32,968 bases of DNA, from positions 1 through 32,968 of the forward strand of contig NZ_BAFY01000022.1 of assembly GCF_000308555.1 (NCBI RefSeq). Direction: 5' to 3'. Origin of the DNA: Nocardia cyriacigeorgica NBRC 100375. Lineage in GTDB: Bacteria; Actinomycetota; Actinomycetes; Mycobacteriales; Mycobacteriaceae. Below, in pieces: positions 1-9,925 of the stretch (its first letter is position 1; every line of letters begins with the position of its first letter). The notes below the pieces were generated by a model that saw only the letters and a program-made list of their open reading frames with translations, did not search any database and was not told the DNA's origin. The translations under genes were made by a program, and so were the position numbers.

Positions 1-118
1 ATTCGGTGCGGTTGTGGCCTTTTCCACAGGCTCGGAGGGAGGACCTGAGGGGCTGGATCCGGGCCGGTACGCTGAAGCACTGAAATCAGCTTGTTTGTCG
101 ATCTGGGAGGAGCCTGCC

Positions 119-2422
<2,304 letters not shown>

Positions 2423-2441
2423 GCCGACTCACCTCACGACC

Positions 2442-2477
2442 GAGCCCGGCCGTCGCTGCACAGCGGCGGCCGGGCTC
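2442..2477. terminator. Bidirectional hairpin between asd and the serine hydrolase gene
   Basis: A 17-bp inverted repeat (2442-2458 with 2461-2477, starting GAGCCCGGCCG; one G-U pair) with almost no loop lies between two convergent genes that end at 2422 and 2484. There is no T tract, as is common for actinobacterial terminators. It can serve both strands. Confidence 0.8.
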
Positions 2478-2483
2478 GTCTGG

Positions 2484-3839
2484 TCAGCGGATACCCGGTG
2501 TACGCGGGTCGGGGCCGAGGCAGGCCAGGATGGCGCAGCCGGGTGGTGCGTCGCTGAACGGCGGGCGCAGCGGCTGGTTCAGGCAGGCGAAGACGTTGCA
2601 GCCCGGATAGGCCGACGGCCCGACCCCGACGATGGCAAGCAGGATGTCGCTGTCGATGAAGGCATTCGGGTCCAACGTCAGCGGCGGCTCGACGTACGGT
2701 CCGGGATCCGGGACCGGCGGCTCATGGAAGGCGGCGAACAGCCTGCGGAAGAATTCGTGTGGCAGTTCGGCCGTGTTCTGGATGACGCCGGACGGCCCGT
2801 ACCTGCTGACGTTTCCGAACATCCCGGTCCACACCACGGTCAGATCCTGGCTGGGAAAAACGAAAACGTTCTGCATCCCCATGCCTGCCATGGAGTACAT
2901 GTCCTGCGGTAAGAAGTCGGCGTTCTCGGCACAGGCGGGGCCGAGCCAGAACAGGTAGCCGTAGCAGTGATTGGTCGCAGACGGCGTGCGGGCTTTGTCC
3001 AGATAGCTCCGCGAGACGAGTTGCGTTGCGCCCCAGCGTCCGTCGTTGGCGACGAGCAGGCCGAGCTTGGCCAGATCGTTCGGCGGGATCATCAGGTGCG
3101 CGTACCCGTAGGTGTGGCCGGCGCGGTCGCGGGCCCAGTAGTAGTCGCCGCGTGCGATGCCGAGCGGGTCGAACAGCTCGCGCTGCGCGAACTGCTGCAG
3201 CGGTTCGCCGACGGCCAGCTCCATCACATACGCCAGCAGGTCGACATTGCGCTGGCTGTAGCTGAATACGGTGCCCGGCTCATGATCCAGCGGCACACCG
3301 AGGGCCTGCACCGCGCTGTTCGGATCGAGCGGGATCACTCCGGTGATGCCTTCGGTGACCACCCCGACGCGCATCCCCGACGATTCGGTCAGCAGATCCT
3401 CGACGGTGATCGAGCGCCGTTGCTCGTCGCCGAGACCGGCGGGCAGATACCGTCCGATGGGGGCGGCGATATCGAGTTTGCCCTGGTCCGAGGCAATTCC
3501 GGCAAGCAGGGAGACAACGCTCTTGGTGACGCTCCAGACATTCCAGGCCACATTGCCGGTCTGCTCGTTGGTCGGACCTTCACCGATCAGGCAGTTGTGC
3601 CGAAAAATCTGGACGTTCAACCGATTCCGGGTGCTCGCGAAGGTGAGCGCCTCGGCCAGGCGGTGCGAATCCAGCCCTACCGCTTCGGGTTCGGCTCGTT
3701 CGAGTTGCCGTCCTGAGGTCACCGAGCACTGTGCCTGCGCGGTGGTGGGTGGCGCCGCTGCCGCGGACGCGGCGAAGACGTGCCCGGCAACCAGTGCAAC
3801 CGCCGTGACCCCTACGAGGAGTCCGCCCAAACGCCCCAT
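2484..3839 (-). CDS. Secreted serine hydrolase, beta-lactamase/esterase fold
   Basis: Member of the class C beta-lactamase / penicillin-binding-protein-like hydrolase family; the substrate cannot be told. The ATG at 3839 starts a signal peptide (MGRLGGLLVGVTAVALVAG, ending in an alanine-rich stretch), so the 451-aa protein is probably exported. The nucleophile motif SxxK is visible as WSVTKSVVSL. The second motif Y-x-x appears as FSYSQRN, and a late glycine-rich MAGMGMQNVFVFP segment fits the third active-site strand. The frame is open to 4103, but that extension lacks homology and the signal peptide fixes the start. The last 40 residues contain two similar Cys pairs (PGCNVFACL and PGCAILACL), unusual for the family. 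It converges on asd and stands alone. Confidence 0.85.
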   Translation of the reverse strand: MGRLGGLLVGVTAVALVAGHVFAASAAAAPPTTAQAQCSVTSGRQLERAEPEAVGLDSHRLAEALTFASTRNRLNVQIFRHNCLIGEGPTNEQTGNVAWNVWSVTKSVVSLLAGIASDQGKLDIAAPIGRYLPAGLGDEQRRSITVEDLLTESSGMRVGVVTEGITGVIPLDPNSAVQALGVPLDHEPGTVFSYSQRNVDLLAYVMELAVGEPLQQFAQRELFDPLGIARGDYYWARDRAGHTYGYAHLMIPPNDLAKLGLLVANDGRWGATQLVSRSYLDKARTPSATNHCYGYLFWLGPACAENADFLPQDMYSMAGMGMQNVFVFPSQDLTVVWTGMFGNVSRYGPSGVIQNTAELPHEFFRRLFAAFHEPPVPDPGPYVEPPLTLDPNAFIDSDILLAIVGVGPSAYPGCNVFACLNQPLRPPFSDAPPGCAILACLGPDPRTPGIR

Positions 3840-3906
3840 GCCGATCAGGTTAGCGCCCGGCACCGGTCGCGGCCGGTATATGCGAAACGCCAGTGGTGAT
3901 GTCGGT

Positions 3907-3933
3907 GCCGCCAGGTCTGCCCGACCTGGCGGC
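3907..3933. other. Perfect hairpin in the leader of the serine hydrolase gene
   Basis: Eleven base pairs (3907-3917 with 3923-3933, core CCGCCAGGTC) around a 5-nt loop, 68 nt upstream of the minus-strand start at 3839. No T tract follows on either strand. It would form in the 5' leader if transcription begins farther upstream; its role is unknown. The rest of the 314-nt gap (3840-4153) holds the furA control region described separately. Confidence 0.5.
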
Positions 3934-4081
3934 CCATCCGGCAAGCGCCTCTCGGCGAGTGGTCGCTCGTAGCGACAGATGGGGTGAGGCCCGGGGCTGC
4001 TCGGATGCCGACAGCGGGGTTCAACGAGGTGCGTAAGGGAACTATTCCGAGCCGAAGTTGTGACGCGCGCCACTACACTTG

Positions 4082-4137
4082 GCGCCGAACCTCGGCGCGG
4101 CAACTCGTCAGTTATTTTCTTGACTAATTCCAGAAAA
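4082..4137 (+). promoter_or_regulatory. furA control region: small hairpin plus AT-rich FurA-box-like element
   Basis: A 7-bp perfect hairpin (4082-4098) is followed by a strikingly AT-rich stretch (4112-4137) containing CTTGACTAATTCCAGAAAAG, directly before the furA ribosome site. Mycobacterial FurA is known to bind an AT-rich element just upstream of its own gene. The resemblance in base composition, position and the TTGACTnATTCC core suggests the autoregulatory operator here. Binding is inference. Confidence 0.6.
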
Positions 4138-4153
4138 GGTGGAGACTCGAAGT

Positions 4154-4594
4154 ATGCACACCGACAGCACCGATCCCCGCGAGCAGTTGCGAGCGGCCGG
4201 TCTGCGGGTCACCGCCCCGCGGGTAGCGGTGCTCGACGCGGTCGCGGCTCGTCCGCATTCCGACGCCGACACCGTCGCTGTCACCGTCCGGCAACAGCTG
4301 GGCTCGGTCTCCACCCAGGCCGTCTACGACGTGCTGCACGCCTGCGTCCGCGCGGGCATCCTGCGGCGCATCGAGCCGGCCGGGTCGGCGGCGCTCTACG
4401 AGGCCAGAACCGGCGACAACCATCACCACCTGGTGTGCAGGAACTGCGGCACGGTCGTGGACGTGGACTGTGTCGTTGGCAGCGCCCCCTGCCTGCAACC
4501 CGATGACGAACACGGTTTCGCCATCGATGAGGCAGAGGTCGTGTTCTGGGGCCTGTGCCCGAACTGCCGTCCGGACCGACGGCCGACACTCTGA
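4154..4594 (+). CDS. furA: Fur-family redox/metal regulator FurA (CatR-like)
   Basis: Metal- and peroxide-responsive repressor, 146 aa. The N-terminal winged helix (about residues 8-80) includes [20 protein letters not shown] as recognition region. A histidine cluster (HHHLVC, residues 90-95), a C95-x2-C98 pair (CRNC) and a C135-x2-C138 pair (CPNC) form the metal and dimer site typical of Fur proteins. I chose the ATG at 4154, served by GGTGGAG at 4139-4145; a GTG at 4139 would swallow that ribosome site. The catalase gene begins 50 nt after its stop in the same direction, so FurA very probably represses itself and the catalase. This matches the furA-katG pairing of mycobacteria in logic and the catR-catalase pairing of streptomycetes in enzyme type. 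Confidence 0.92.
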   Translation: MHTDSTDPREQLRAAGLRVTAPRVAVLDAVAARPHSDADTVAVTVRQQLGSVSTQAVYDVLHACVRAGILRRIEPAGSAALYEARTGDNHHHLVCRNCGTVVDVDCVVGSAPCLQPDDEHGFAIDEAEVVFWGLCPNCRPDRRPTL

Positions 4595-4644
4595 CAGTCC
4601 CGGGTCAGCCCATCCCGGGTCCGTTGACAGCCGAGGAGGCTTCT

Positions 4645-6114
4645 ATGACCAAGCCGACAACCACCAACACCGGCATTCCCGTCGAAAGCGACAACGAATC
4701 GCTGACCGCGGGAACCCAAGGCCCCGTTCTGCTGCACGACCACTACCTGATCGAGAAGCTCGCGCAGTTCAACCGGGAGCGGGTGCCGGAGCGCATCGTG
4801 CACGCCAAGGGCTCGGGCGCGTACGGCGAACTGGTGGTGACCAACCCGGAGATCGCGAAGTACACCAAGGCCAAGCTGTTCCAGCCCGGCGCGCGCACCG
4901 AATCGCTGGTGCGGTTCTCCACCGTCGCCGGTGAGCAGGGCAGCCCCGACACCTGGCGTGACCCGCGCGGTTTCGCGATCAAGTTCTACACCGAGGACGG
5001 CAATTACGACCTCGTCGGCAACAACACCCCGGTCTTCTTCATCAAGGACTCCATCAAGTTCCCCGACTTCATCCGCTCGCAGAAGCGGCTGCCCGGTTCG
5101 GGTCTGCGCGACCACAACATGCAGTGGGATTTCTGGACGCTGCGCCCGGAATCGGCGCATCAGGTCACCTGGCTGATGGGCGACCGCGGCATCCCGAAGA
5201 GCTACCGGCACATGAACGGCTACGGCTCGCACACCTATCAGTGGATCAATGCCGAGGGTGAGCGGGTGTGGGTGAAGTACCACTTCCGCACCGATCAGGG
5301 CCAGGACTTCCTGACCCAGGCCGAGGCCGACCGGCTCGCCGGCACCGACCCCGACCTGCATCGCAAGGATCTGTGGGACGCCATCGAGCGCGGGGACTTC
5401 CCGAGCTGGACCGTCTACGTGCAGATCATGCCGGTCGCCGAAGCCGAGACCTACCGGTTCAACCCGTTCGACCTCACCAAGGTCTGGTCCAAGAAGGACT
5501 ACCCGCTGATCGAGGTCGGCAAGTGGACGCTCAACCGCAATCCGCGCAACTTCTTCGTCGAGATCGAGCAGGCCGCGTTCGAGCCGTCGAACATCGTGCC
5601 CGGTATCGGCTTCTCTCCGGACAAGATGCTGCTCGGCCGCGTCTTCGCCTATGCCGACGCCCACCGCTACCGCATCGGCACCAACTACGCGCAGCTGCCG
5701 CCGAACGCACCGCGCGCCGCGGAGGTCAACACCTACTCCAAGGAAGGCGCGATGCGGTACCACTTCAACGAGCCGGAGGTGCCGGTGTACGCGCCGAACT
5801 CCTACGGCGGGCCGCACGCCGATCCGGAACTGGCCGGTGACGGCGGTGCCTGGGAGTTCGACGGCAAGGCCGTGCGGGCCGGCTACATCCAGCACGCCGA
5901 GGACGGCGATTTCGTCCAGCCCGGCATTCTGGTGCGCGAGGTGCTCGACGACGAGCAGCGCGACCGCCTGGTGAGCAATATCGTCGGCCATGTGCTCGGC
6001 GGTGTGCAGGAGCCGGTGCTGAGCCGGGTCTTCGAGTATTGGAAGAACGTCGACAGCGAGCTCGGCAAACGCGTCGAGGAAGGTGTGCGCGCCGGCCTCA
6101 ACGGCAACGGCTGA
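4645..6114 (+). CDS. katA: Monofunctional heme catalase
   Basis: Decomposes hydrogen peroxide to water and oxygen in the cytoplasm. At 489 aa it is a small-subunit catalase, not the 740-aa catalase-peroxidase KatG usually paired with furA in mycobacteria. Catalytic His53 lies in [12 protein letters not shown], the catalytic Asn in [11 protein letters not shown] (residues 123-132), and the proximal heme ligand Tyr336 in [12 protein letters not shown]. The start is the ATG at 4645 with GAGGAGG at 4633-4639; the longer open frame from 4555 overlaps furA. A complete factor-independent terminator follows at 6222. Regulation by FurA is inferred from gene order. The symbol is given by function. Confidence 0.95.
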   Translation: MTKPTTTNTGIPVESDNESLTAGTQGPVLLHDHYLIEKLAQFNRERVPERIVHAKGSGAYGELVVTNPEIAKYTKAKLFQPGARTESLVRFSTVAGEQGSPDTWRDPRGFAIKFYTEDGNYDLVGNNTPVFFIKDSIKFPDFIRSQKRLPGSGLRDHNMQWDFWTLRPESAHQVTWLMGDRGIPKSYRHMNGYGSHTYQWINAEGERVWVKYHFRTDQGQDFLTQAEADRLAGTDPDLHRKDLWDAIERGDFPSWTVYVQIMPVAEAETYRFNPFDLTKVWSKKDYPLIEVGKWTLNRNPRNFFVEIEQAAFEPSNIVPGIGFSPDKMLLGRVFAYADAHRYRIGTNYAQLPPNAPRAAEVNTYSKEGAMRYHFNEPEVPVYAPNSYGGPHADPELAGDGGAWEFDGKAVRAGYIQHAEDGDFVQPGILVREVLDDEQRDRLVSNIVGHVLGGVQEPVLSRVFEYWKNVDSELGKRVEEGVRAGLNGNG

Positions 6115-6221
6115 CCCTGTCGGTCCCGATGCCCGCGTGCCCGCGTGCCAGCGTGGCCGTGGGCATCGCTCGTTGCCGGTACCGGCCTGAGACCGGGTAT
6201 GGGAATGTGCTCGGAAACGTT

Positions 6222-6250
6222 CCGCCCCTGACCATTTCGGTCAGGGGCGG
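6222..6250 (+). terminator. Rho-independent terminator of furA-katA
   Basis: Perfect 12-bp stem (CCGCCCCTGACC, 6222-6233, with 6239-6250), 5-nt loop and a T-rich tail ATTTCTTCT. It lies 108 nt after the catalase stop; the bases between (6115-6221) show no coding sequence. Confidence 0.88.
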
Positions 6251-6280
6251 ATTTCTTCTGTCCAGCGGGTACCGCAGGTC

Positions 6281-6340
6281 TTAGAGCAGACCGAACCAGT
6301 AGATCACGCAGGCCAGCATCCAGACGACCACGGTTTCCAT
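6281..6340 (-). CDS. Possible 19-aa membrane microprotein
   Basis: A complete reading frame of 19 codons plus TAA on the minus strand, starting with ATG at 6340 and preceded by GGGAGAG (6346-6352) 5 nt upstream. The product METVVVWMLACVIYWFGLL is one uninterrupted hydrophobic stretch with two Trp, one Tyr and one Cys, long enough to cross a membrane once. It lies alone between the catalase terminator and the secreted-protein gene. A hydrophobic ORF with its own Shine-Dalgarno sequence and no shadowing gene is suggestive, but 20 codons can occur by chance. I do not recognise a family. It is not KdpF by sequence and no kdp genes are near. Confidence 0.4.
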   Translation of the reverse strand: METVVVWMLACVIYWFGLL

Positions 6341-6560
6341 CGACGCTCTCCCAATCTTCTTGCCGTACTTCCATCATGGCGCGAATCGAGCACCCGCGCC
6401 GCAAACTGGTCCAGTTTCGCCGATCGGGGCCGCTCCAACGGGGATTACAAGGCTGCAAGTTCTTCTTAAGGGCGCGCCAAGCCGGGGGCGGCATTGTTTG
6501 TGTCAACACCGGAACACACCGGAACGAACAGACCGAAACCCCGAACAGGACGTAACGACG

Positions 6561-7055
6561 ATGATCGGCAAGCTGACCACCGCCCTTGCTCTCGCCACCA
6601 CGACCACCGCCCTTGTTCTCGGTGCGGGCACCGCGTCGGCCGCCACCGAGGGCGTCCCCGGTGCCGCCGTCACCGGCCAGGCCACCTGCACCCACAAGAA
6701 CGACAAGATCCGGATCGAGATCGACTCGCCGGTCGTCTACGCCCAGCCCGGCTACCTGCCCGGTGAGAACCAGCAGATCCGCTACCGCACGGTGATCGTC
6801 GACGCCGCCCAGGGGACCCTCGCCGTGGCAGGCGAGTGGGAGACCGGCAAGGCCACCGACACCAAGGCCGCCGACATGGACGACACCAAGGTGGACGTCC
6901 TGCGCAACGACCCGAACGCCTACCTGGTCATCCAGGAGGTCGAGTGGCTCGCGCCCGACGGCGAGAACCCGGTCGCCAAGACCGACCTGTACGCGACCAG
7001 CTACCTGATCAAGGACGGTCGCACCGAGCTCGGCACCTTCGACTACTGCCAGTAG
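6561..7055 (+). CDS. Small secreted protein of unknown function
   Basis: A 164-aa protein with a clear signal peptide (MIGKLTTALALATTTTALVL, then an alanine-rich cleavage region near residue 27). The mature part is about 136 residues, hydrophilic and acidic. It has only two cysteines, Cys43 near its start (ATCTHK) and Cys163 next to its last residue (FDYCQ), well placed for one disulfide joining the two ends. The start at 6561 is chosen because the signal peptide begins there; the open frame reaches back to 6360 without features. CAGGA at 6545-6549 may be the ribosome site, at a longer than usual distance. No family recognised. It stands alone and is followed by a hairpin at 7083. Confidence 0.8.
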   Translation: MIGKLTTALALATTTTALVLGAGTASAATEGVPGAAVTGQATCTHKNDKIRIEIDSPVVYAQPGYLPGENQQIRYRTVIVDAAQGTLAVAGEWETGKATDTKAADMDDTKVDVLRNDPNAYLVIQEVEWLAPDGENPVAKTDLYATSYLIKDGRTELGTFDYCQ

Positions 7056-7082
7056 CCGGGGTCCGAATAGACGGGGGACGGT

Positions 7083-7106
7083 GATCGGGCCGGGGAGGGC
7101 CCGATC
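7083..7106 (+). terminator. Hairpin after the secreted-protein gene
   Basis: Nine-bp perfect stem GATCGGGCC (7083-7091 with 7098-7106) with the loop GGGGAG, 28 nt after the stop codon at 7055. No T tract. The same loop recurs on a shorter stem at 7188-7205. Confidence 0.55.
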
Positions 7107-7296
7107 CACCGGAAACGCAGCCGACGCCACTGGGGAGGGGTGAACGCTGCGGGCGCCGGACCGGGGAGATTCGGTGCCGGACGAGGCCGGGCCGGGGAGG
7201 GCCCGAGGGTATCCGAGCGGAGCAGGCCGGGGAGGACCTGACGGGGGCGGATACCGGGTGGGGCCTCGATGGGGGATCGGGGGACGCCGGGAGGGG
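7092..7296 (+). repeat. Array of GGGGAGG motifs in a G-rich gap
   Basis: The 390-nt gap 7056-7445 has no convincing gene. It carries GGGGAGG or near copies at 7092, 7132, 7163 (GGGGAGA), 7194, 7229 and a GGGAGGGG at 7289. Three successive steps, 7132 to 7163 to 7194 to 7229, are 31, 31 and 35 nt, close to three helical turns. Two copies form the loop of GGGCC/GGCCC hairpins (7083-7106, 7188-7205). The sequence between copies is not conserved, so this is not a simple tandem repeat. Function unknown. Confidence 0.6.
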
Positions 7297-7345
7297 TGAC
7301 ATCGGGTGCGGGGACTCGATGGACGAGCCCGGCGGGGGGGCGGTG

Positions 7346-7380
7346 CCTCCTGACTGCCTCGGGGGTGGGCGGTCAGGAGG
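7346..7380. terminator. Long hairpin before the TDT transporter terminus
   Basis: CCTCCTGAC (7346-7354) pairs with GTCAGGAGG (7372-7380), and five more pairs, two of them G-U, extend the stem inwards to a 7-nt loop. It lies between two convergent genes and could stop transcription from either side. Confidence 0.6.
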
Positions 7381-7402
7381 GGCCGAGGGGGTGCCTTTGT
7401 AT

Positions 7403-7439
7403 CGGCCGGACCGGTCTCGCGGGGTGATCGGTCCGGCCG
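7403..7439 (-). terminator. Hairpin just downstream of the TDT transporter
   Basis: Ten-bp perfect stem CGGCCGGACC (7403-7412 with 7430-7439), 17-nt loop, ending 7 nt from the stop codon at 7446. No T tract. Confidence 0.6.
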
Positions 7440-7445
7440 GGCAGG

Positions 7446-8465
7446 TCAACGCGAGACGTCACGGCTCTTCCGGAAGCTGAGCAGCAGAGCGACTGCGGTC
7501 ACGATCCATACGGTGAGCGCGACCCAGGCTTCGCCGCCGCCGAAGGTAACCATCCACTGCTCGGCGATGGCCGAGCCCAATTCACGGGTGCCGACGCCGT
7601 ACATGCCGACGGGGAACACGATGCTCCACAGGCCCGGTTCGTAGGCCAGGCGGATGTGCTGGACGAAATGTCGCCACACGCCCGCCACCAGCAGCAACGG
7701 GATCAACCAGCTGCCGAAGGCCCACAGCAGGACCGCCACCCCGATCAGCACCGGCCGCACCGACGTCAGCAAATGTATGCCGTCGAGATGCAGCAGCTGG
7801 GCCGCGGCCAGCACGCTGATCGCGGTGGCACCCATGAAGACCCAATAGGCGGGCACCAGGCGCGCGGCGGTGAGATTGTCGGTGAACAATGTGGCCAGCA
7901 CCAGCGTCGCCACCAGCAGATACAGCATGGTGCCCACCGACCAGCACAGTAGCGCCGGTACCGCGAAGCGCCCCGCCCAAGGTTGCGGGAGCGCGGTGGC
8001 CGCGACCGCGAGCGATTGGGTCGCGACCACCCAGATGAACCAGGTGCCGTCGGCACTCAGGCCCGCCGGTCCGCGATGGTGCACCATCAGCAGGGCCGGG
8101 ATGCCGTAGCCGAGGATCAGCCAGGCCAGCGCGGCTACCGCGAGGAATGTCATGGCCGCTACCAGGTGATCTCGTCGGGACAGCCCGGTCGACATGACCG
8201 CTGCCGCGGCGACGAAGGTCAGGTAGGTGAAGCCGGTCGCGGGGTTCATCGCATCGGCGACGGCGGCGGCCCGGTACTTCACCAGGCGGACGAGTGTCGC
8301 CACGATGAGGATCGCGAAGGCGGCAAGCGCCAGGTACAGCATGATCGCCGACAACGTGTCGGCACCGGCCGAGCCCACCGCCCTGGAGACGATGCCGGTC
8401 GCCATCACCGACGCGAACCAGGCGGGCTTCAGATTCTCGACCGGGCTCGTGCGCACATCGACCAT
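7446..8465 (-). CDS. TDT-family (TehA-like) anion/C4-dicarboxylate transporter
   Basis: Integral membrane protein of 339 aa with about ten hydrophobic segments, the size and layout of the tellurite-resistance/dicarboxylate transporter family (TehA, malic-acid transporters, sulfite exporters). The N-terminus contains the family-typical LKPAWFASVMATGIVSRA. Substrate cannot be told: family members handle malate, sulfite or other anions. Two starts are possible. I prefer the ATG at 8465 because AAGGTGA just upstream (about 8471-8477) fits a ribosome site; a GTG at 8474 would overlap it. It stands alone. The 102 nt to the next gene (8466-8567) contain no recognisable control element. Confidence 0.88.
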   Translation of the reverse strand: MVDVRTSPVENLKPAWFASVMATGIVSRAVGSAGADTLSAIMLYLALAAFAILIVATLVRLVKYRAAAVADAMNPATGFTYLTFVAAAAVMSTGLSRRDHLVAAMTFLAVAALAWLILGYGIPALLMVHHRGPAGLSADGTWFIWVVATQSLAVAATALPQPWAGRFAVPALLCWSVGTMLYLLVATLVLATLFTDNLTAARLVPAYWVFMGATAISVLAAAQLLHLDGIHLLTSVRPVLIGVAVLLWAFGSWLIPLLLVAGVWRHFVQHIRLAYEPGLWSIVFPVGMYGVGTRELGSAIAEQWMVTFGGGEAWVALTVWIVTAVALLLSFRKSRDVSR

Positions 8466-8567
8466 GGCCGTCACCTTGGTCAGTGTGACACGGCGGTAAC
8501 CGCTTCGGCGGCAACCGCGACCGGCGACATGCCTACGCCGGCCACCTCGGTGACCGGCGGGGCGAGG

Positions 8568-9824
8568 TCAGCGTGCGGGCGTGGTGGCCGGGTATTCGGG
8601 CAGGTTGTAGCTTTCGGTCTTGGACAGCATCTTCATCATGAGCGGCTTCATGATCCGCGCCGTCATCAGTTTGCTGACCAGCAATCCGGCCCGGATCCCG
8701 AAGCGGGTCGTCGGGGTCATCGCGCGCAGGCCACCGGGCTGCAATTCCTGCGCGAGCGCGACGAACGGACGCAGCACTCGCTGATAGTTCTCCAACGCCC
8801 GGCGCGGGTCGTCGCGGTGTGCGGCGATCTCCCCGGCCAGCACGTACGCGCCGACCAGCGCCATGGCGGTGCCCTGGCCGGTGAGCGGGGAACCGCAATA
8901 GCCTGCGTCACCGAGTAGCGCCACCCGGCCCTCGATCCAGCTCGGCATATCGATGCGGGCCAGCTCGTCGAAGTAGAAGTCGTCGGCCTCGGACATCGCC
9001 GCGGCGATAGCCGGTGCGGTCCAGCCGCCACCGGCCAGGCGTTCGCGGATCAGCTGCTGTTGGGCCTGCACGTTCCGGCGCAGTGCCGGGTCGGCCTCGG
9101 CGCGGATGACCACCAGCGCCTTGGCGGTGGCCGGGTCGGCGTCGGGCCGCATGCCGAGACCGGTCGCGCCGGGCAGCGAATGCATGGTGAACCAGTGCGG
9201 TTCGATGCCTGCGGGCGTCGGCATGGTGAAAAAGGACATGTAGCCGCCGAGGTAGGTGCTGAACTGTTCCTCCGGGCCGAAGACCAGGCGGCGGGTGGCC
9301 GAGTGCAGGCCGTCGGCGCCGATGACGAGGTCGAAACGTTCGGTGGCGCCCGAGGCGAAAGTGACCTGTGCACCGTCGTCGTCCTGGGCGAGCGTCTCGA
9401 TCCATTCGCCGTAGCGGTAGTCGCAGCCGCCGGCCGCGTCGATGGCGTCGAGCAGCACCTGGTTCAGGTCGCCGCGGGTGATCTCGATCTCGGCGACGCC
9501 GCCCTTGCCGTCGAACATGTCCGCGGGCATGCGCAGCAATTCCTTGCCGTCGGCGTCGACATGGAGCATGCCGCGTTCGTCGAGCTGGTGGGCTCGGATG
9601 CCGGGCATCAGGCCCATTCGCTCGGCCACCTCGCGGCTCGGCCCGCGCAGGTCCACGGCTTGGCCGCCGGGTCGCGGAGCAGCGGCGCGTTCGATCACGG
9701 TGACCGGGATGCCGTGCCGGAGTAGTTGCAGCGCAACGGCGTTTCCGCCGATGCCGCCGCCGGATACGAGGACGCGGGGGCGGTCGGCGGCCTCAGAGGT
9801 GCGGGTGGCGGGCTGGGTGCTCAT
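8568..9824 (-). CDS. FAD-dependent monooxygenase (aromatic hydroxylase type)
   Basis: Class A flavoprotein monooxygenase of 418 aa, of the group that includes p-hydroxybenzoate hydroxylase and TetX-like enzymes; it would hydroxylate an organic substrate with NAD(P)H and oxygen. The dinucleotide fold GGGIGG is at residues 22-27, followed by the acidic end of strand two (VTVIERA). The DG motif appears as DLVIGADGLHSATRR and the second FAD motif as VALLGDAGYCGSPLTGQG. No signal peptide or membrane segment. The ATG at 9824 has AAGGAA upstream. It is transcribed away from a TetR gene across a 101-nt region with palindromes, so that regulator probably controls it. Substrate unknown. Confidence 0.9.
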   Translation of the reverse strand: MSTQPATRTSEAADRPRVLVSGGGIGGNAVALQLLRHGIPVTVIERAAAPRPGGQAVDLRGPSREVAERMGLMPGIRAHQLDERGMLHVDADGKELLRMPADMFDGKGGVAEIEITRGDLNQVLLDAIDAAGGCDYRYGEWIETLAQDDDGAQVTFASGATERFDLVIGADGLHSATRRLVFGPEEQFSTYLGGYMSFFTMPTPAGIEPHWFTMHSLPGATGLGMRPDADPATAKALVVIRAEADPALRRNVQAQQQLIRERLAGGGWTAPAIAAAMSEADDFYFDELARIDMPSWIEGRVALLGDAGYCGSPLTGQGTAMALVGAYVLAGEIAAHRDDPRRALENYQRVLRPFVALAQELQPGGLRAMTPTTRFGIRAGLLVSKLMTARIMKPLMMKMLSKTESYNLPEYPATTPAR

Positions 9825-9849
9825 CGCTTGTTCCTTCGTTTGCTCGAAC

Positions 9850-9901
9850 GTCTAAGACGAATGTCTAACAGACGGCTTGCACATCTGTCTAGTACAGATG
9901 T
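9850..9901. promoter_or_regulatory. Shared operator region between monooxygenase and TetR gene
   Basis: ACATCTGT (9881-9888) and ACAGATGT (9894-9901) form a perfect 8-5-8 inverted repeat 24 nt before the TetR start. The pentamer GTCTA recurs at 9850, 9863 and 9887, and AGACGAATGTCT (9856-9867) is a second smaller palindrome. TetR regulators commonly bind such repeats between divergent genes. Confidence 0.65.
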
Positions 9902-9925
9902 TCAAGACGTGCGTACGATGTGGCT

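Noticed and set aside
7009..7449. 146-codon minus-strand frame across the G-rich gap
   Set aside because: Pro/Ser/Arg-rich low-complexity product, overlaps the secreted-protein gene and three hairpins, no ribosome site.
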